Below, one piece after another: positions 63,001 through 64,000 of a stretch of 64,000 nt of DNA. The stretch's first letter is position 1. Each line of letters begins with the position of its first letter. Origin of the DNA: Cavia porcellus. Its lineage: Eukaryota > Chordata > Mammalia > Rodentia > Caviidae. A program made the translations under genes and the position numbers. The notes below the pieces were generated by a model, which was not told where the DNA came from, did no database searches, and was given only the letters and a program-made list of their open reading frames with translations. The stretch spans positions 62,001-126,000 of the forward strand of contig NW_026947629.1 in assembly GCF_034190915.1 (NCBI RefSeq). Direction: 5' to 3'.

Positions 63001-64000
63001 AGTGAATCTAATGTAACACACACCCATACAATGCGCACCACCCCGTGATGTTTTTCTCACTCCTACTAGTGAATGTAAGGTAACACACACCCGTACAATG
63101 CGCACCACCCCGTGATGTTTTTCTCACTCCTACTAGTGAATGTAATGTAACACACACCCGTACAATGCGCACCACCCCGTGATGTTTCTCTCACTCCTAC
63201 TAGTGAATGTAATGTAACACACACCCGTACAATGCGCACCACCCCGTGATGTTCTCTCACTCCTACTAGTGAATGTAATGTAACACACACCCATACAAGG
63301 CGCACCACCCCGTGATGTTTTTGTCACTCCTACTAGTGAATGTAATGTAACACACACCCATACAATGCGCACCACCCCGTGATGTTTTCCTCACTCCTAC
63401 TACTGAATGTAATGTAACACACACCCATACAATGCGCACCACCCCGTGATGTTTTTCTCACTCCTACTAGTGAATGTAATGTAACACACACCCATACAAT
63501 GCGCACCACCCCGTGATGTTTTTCTCACTCCTAATAGTGAATGTAATGTAACACACACCCAAACAATGCGAACGACACCGTGTTGTTTTTCTCACTCCTA
63601 CTAGTGAATGTAATGTAACACACACCCATACAATGCGCACCACCCCGTGATGTTTTTCTCACTCCTAGTAGTGAATCTAATGTAACACACACCCATACAA
63701 TGCGCACCACACCGTGATGTTTTTCTCACTCCTACTAGTGAATCTAATGTAACACACACCCATACAATGCGCACCACCCCGTGATGTTTTTCTCACTCCT
63801 ACTAGTGAATCTAATGTAACACACATCCATGCAATGCGCACCACCCCTTGATGTTTTTCTCACTCCTACTAGTGAATCTAATGTAACGCACACCCATACA
63901 ATGCGCACCACCCCTTGATGTTTTTCTCACTCCTACTAGTGAATCTAATGTAACGCACACCCATACAATGTGCACCACCCCGTGATGTTTTTCTCACTCC
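60071..64000 (+). repeat. Third partial copy E3 (offset 4,479/4,480), leaves the window
   Basis: It matches 55,592-59,520 at offset 4,479, rising to 4,480 after about 63,185, where a monomer reads GTTTCTCTC instead of the 66-bp GTTCTCTC. The triple cluster 57,985 reappears at 62,464. The window ends at a monomer boundary, still inside the copy. Confidence 0.9.
62464..62661 (+). repeat. 66-bp monomer cluster (3)
   Basis: E3 copy of 57,985 at offset 4,479. Confidence 0.95.

Larger units (their letters stand above)
1..64000 (+). repeat. 67-bp satellite array, whole window
   Basis: Reading down the sequence, the same 67-bp unit recurs without a break and always in the same orientation. Landmarks within a monomer are ACTAGT (2-7), the C/G diagnostic position 12, a CA run (21-27), ACACCCATACA (24-34), TGCGCA (36-41), CCCCGTGATG (45-54) and T5 (55-59). 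Two broad monomer types differ at position 12 (GAATCTAATG versus GAATGTAATG). Most other variation is single substitutions, plus 1-2 base deletions giving 65- and 66-bp monomers. The array runs past both edges. Structure and length are typical of eukaryotic satellite DNA; the family and host are not recognised. All open frames in it are by-products of the repeat. Confidence 0.99.

Noticed and set aside
1..64000. CRISPR array
   Set aside because: There are no unique spacers between conserved repeats: the whole 67-bp unit is conserved and contiguous, and no cas genes are present.
1..64000. G-quadruplex on the minus strand
   Set aside because: Each monomer has only a G4 run, a GG and a G3 run close together, with long gaps to the next monomer. 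That falls short of four close G3 runs, so only weak non-canonical structures are plausible.
1..64000. Telomeric repeat or yeast subtelomere because of the CACACACCC runs
   Set aside because: The CA/CCC run is a fixed 9-base part of a 67-bp unit, not a short telomeric repeat. No TTAGGG-, TTTAGGG- or TG1-3-type tracts are present.
1..64000. KLF/Sp CACCC boxes as regulatory sites
   Set aside because: ACACACCC and CCACCCC resemble such boxes, but at this density they follow from base composition, and no gene lies nearby to regulate. They are kept only as a possible protein sink, without support.
1..64000. tRNA, rRNA or Alu-like Pol III elements within the monomer
   Set aside because: No A/B box pair or cloverleaf fits into the 67 bp, and the monomer has no recognisable similarity to rRNA.
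1..64000. Naming the host from the satellite
   Set aside because: I do not recognise the monomer and nothing unique is present to place it. Any species name would be a guess.

Overview
The whole window is one uninterrupted, head-to-tail satellite array. The monomer is 67 bp, all copies lie in the same orientation, and about 955 copies fit in 64,000 bases (estimated from length; I could not run a tandem-repeat finder). I saw no unique sequence, transposon, RNA gene, CRISPR array or inversion from the first base to the last. Numbering the monomer from the first base of the window, its landmarks are ACTAGT at 2-7, a CA run at 21-27 leading into CCC at 27-29, the core ACACCCATACA at 24-34, TGCGCA at 36-41, CCCCG at 45-49, and a T5 tract at 55-59. 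The consensus is about 45% GC but strongly strand-biased, with 22 C and 8 G on the + strand. There are no credible protein genes: every long open frame is the monomer read across a run of 66-bp variants. The sequence suggests eukaryotic heterochromatin (centromeric, pericentromeric or subtelomeric). I do not recognise the satellite family and cannot name the organism.

The array is organised above the monomer level. Blocks of 4 to about 132 monomers are repeated, and every offset I measured between copies (266, 335, 402, 870, 1,337, 1,539, 2,072, 3,279, 4,083, 4,278, 4,479, 4,945, 6,219, 7,017 and 8,833 bp) is a whole number of monomers less the bases lost in short monomers. That is the signature of in-register unequal exchange.

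Layout. (1) 1-8,889: an older left part with a 20-monomer repeat (1-2,335) and a 23-monomer tandem pair (3,450-6,527). (2) 9,280-25,938: three successive versions of one large unit, Ua (missing about 11 monomers), U1 (carrying an internal 2,072-bp duplication) and U2 (4,945-bp form). (3) 25,939-29,763: a transition region that is also the relative of part of block E. (4) 29,764-47,429: two adjacent 8,833-bp copies, D1 and D2, nearly identical by eye, with a resolvable junction at 38,596/38,597. (5) 47,762-64,000: a mosaic unit E1 (6,219 bp), its copy E2, and a third partial copy E3 at offset 4,479/4,480 that runs off the window.

Recurring landmarks inside these blocks are 30 clusters of 66-bp monomers, six 16-bp perfect palindromes, seven AATAAA-bearing monomers confined to the first 21 kb, and a GTGTTG-bearing monomer type found only right of about 12 kb. 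Block edges were found by comparing diagnostic variants by eye, so most are good to about one monomer; the few given to the base are stated as such. The near-identical multi-kilobase copies should be checked against raw long reads, because arrays like this are easily mis-assembled.
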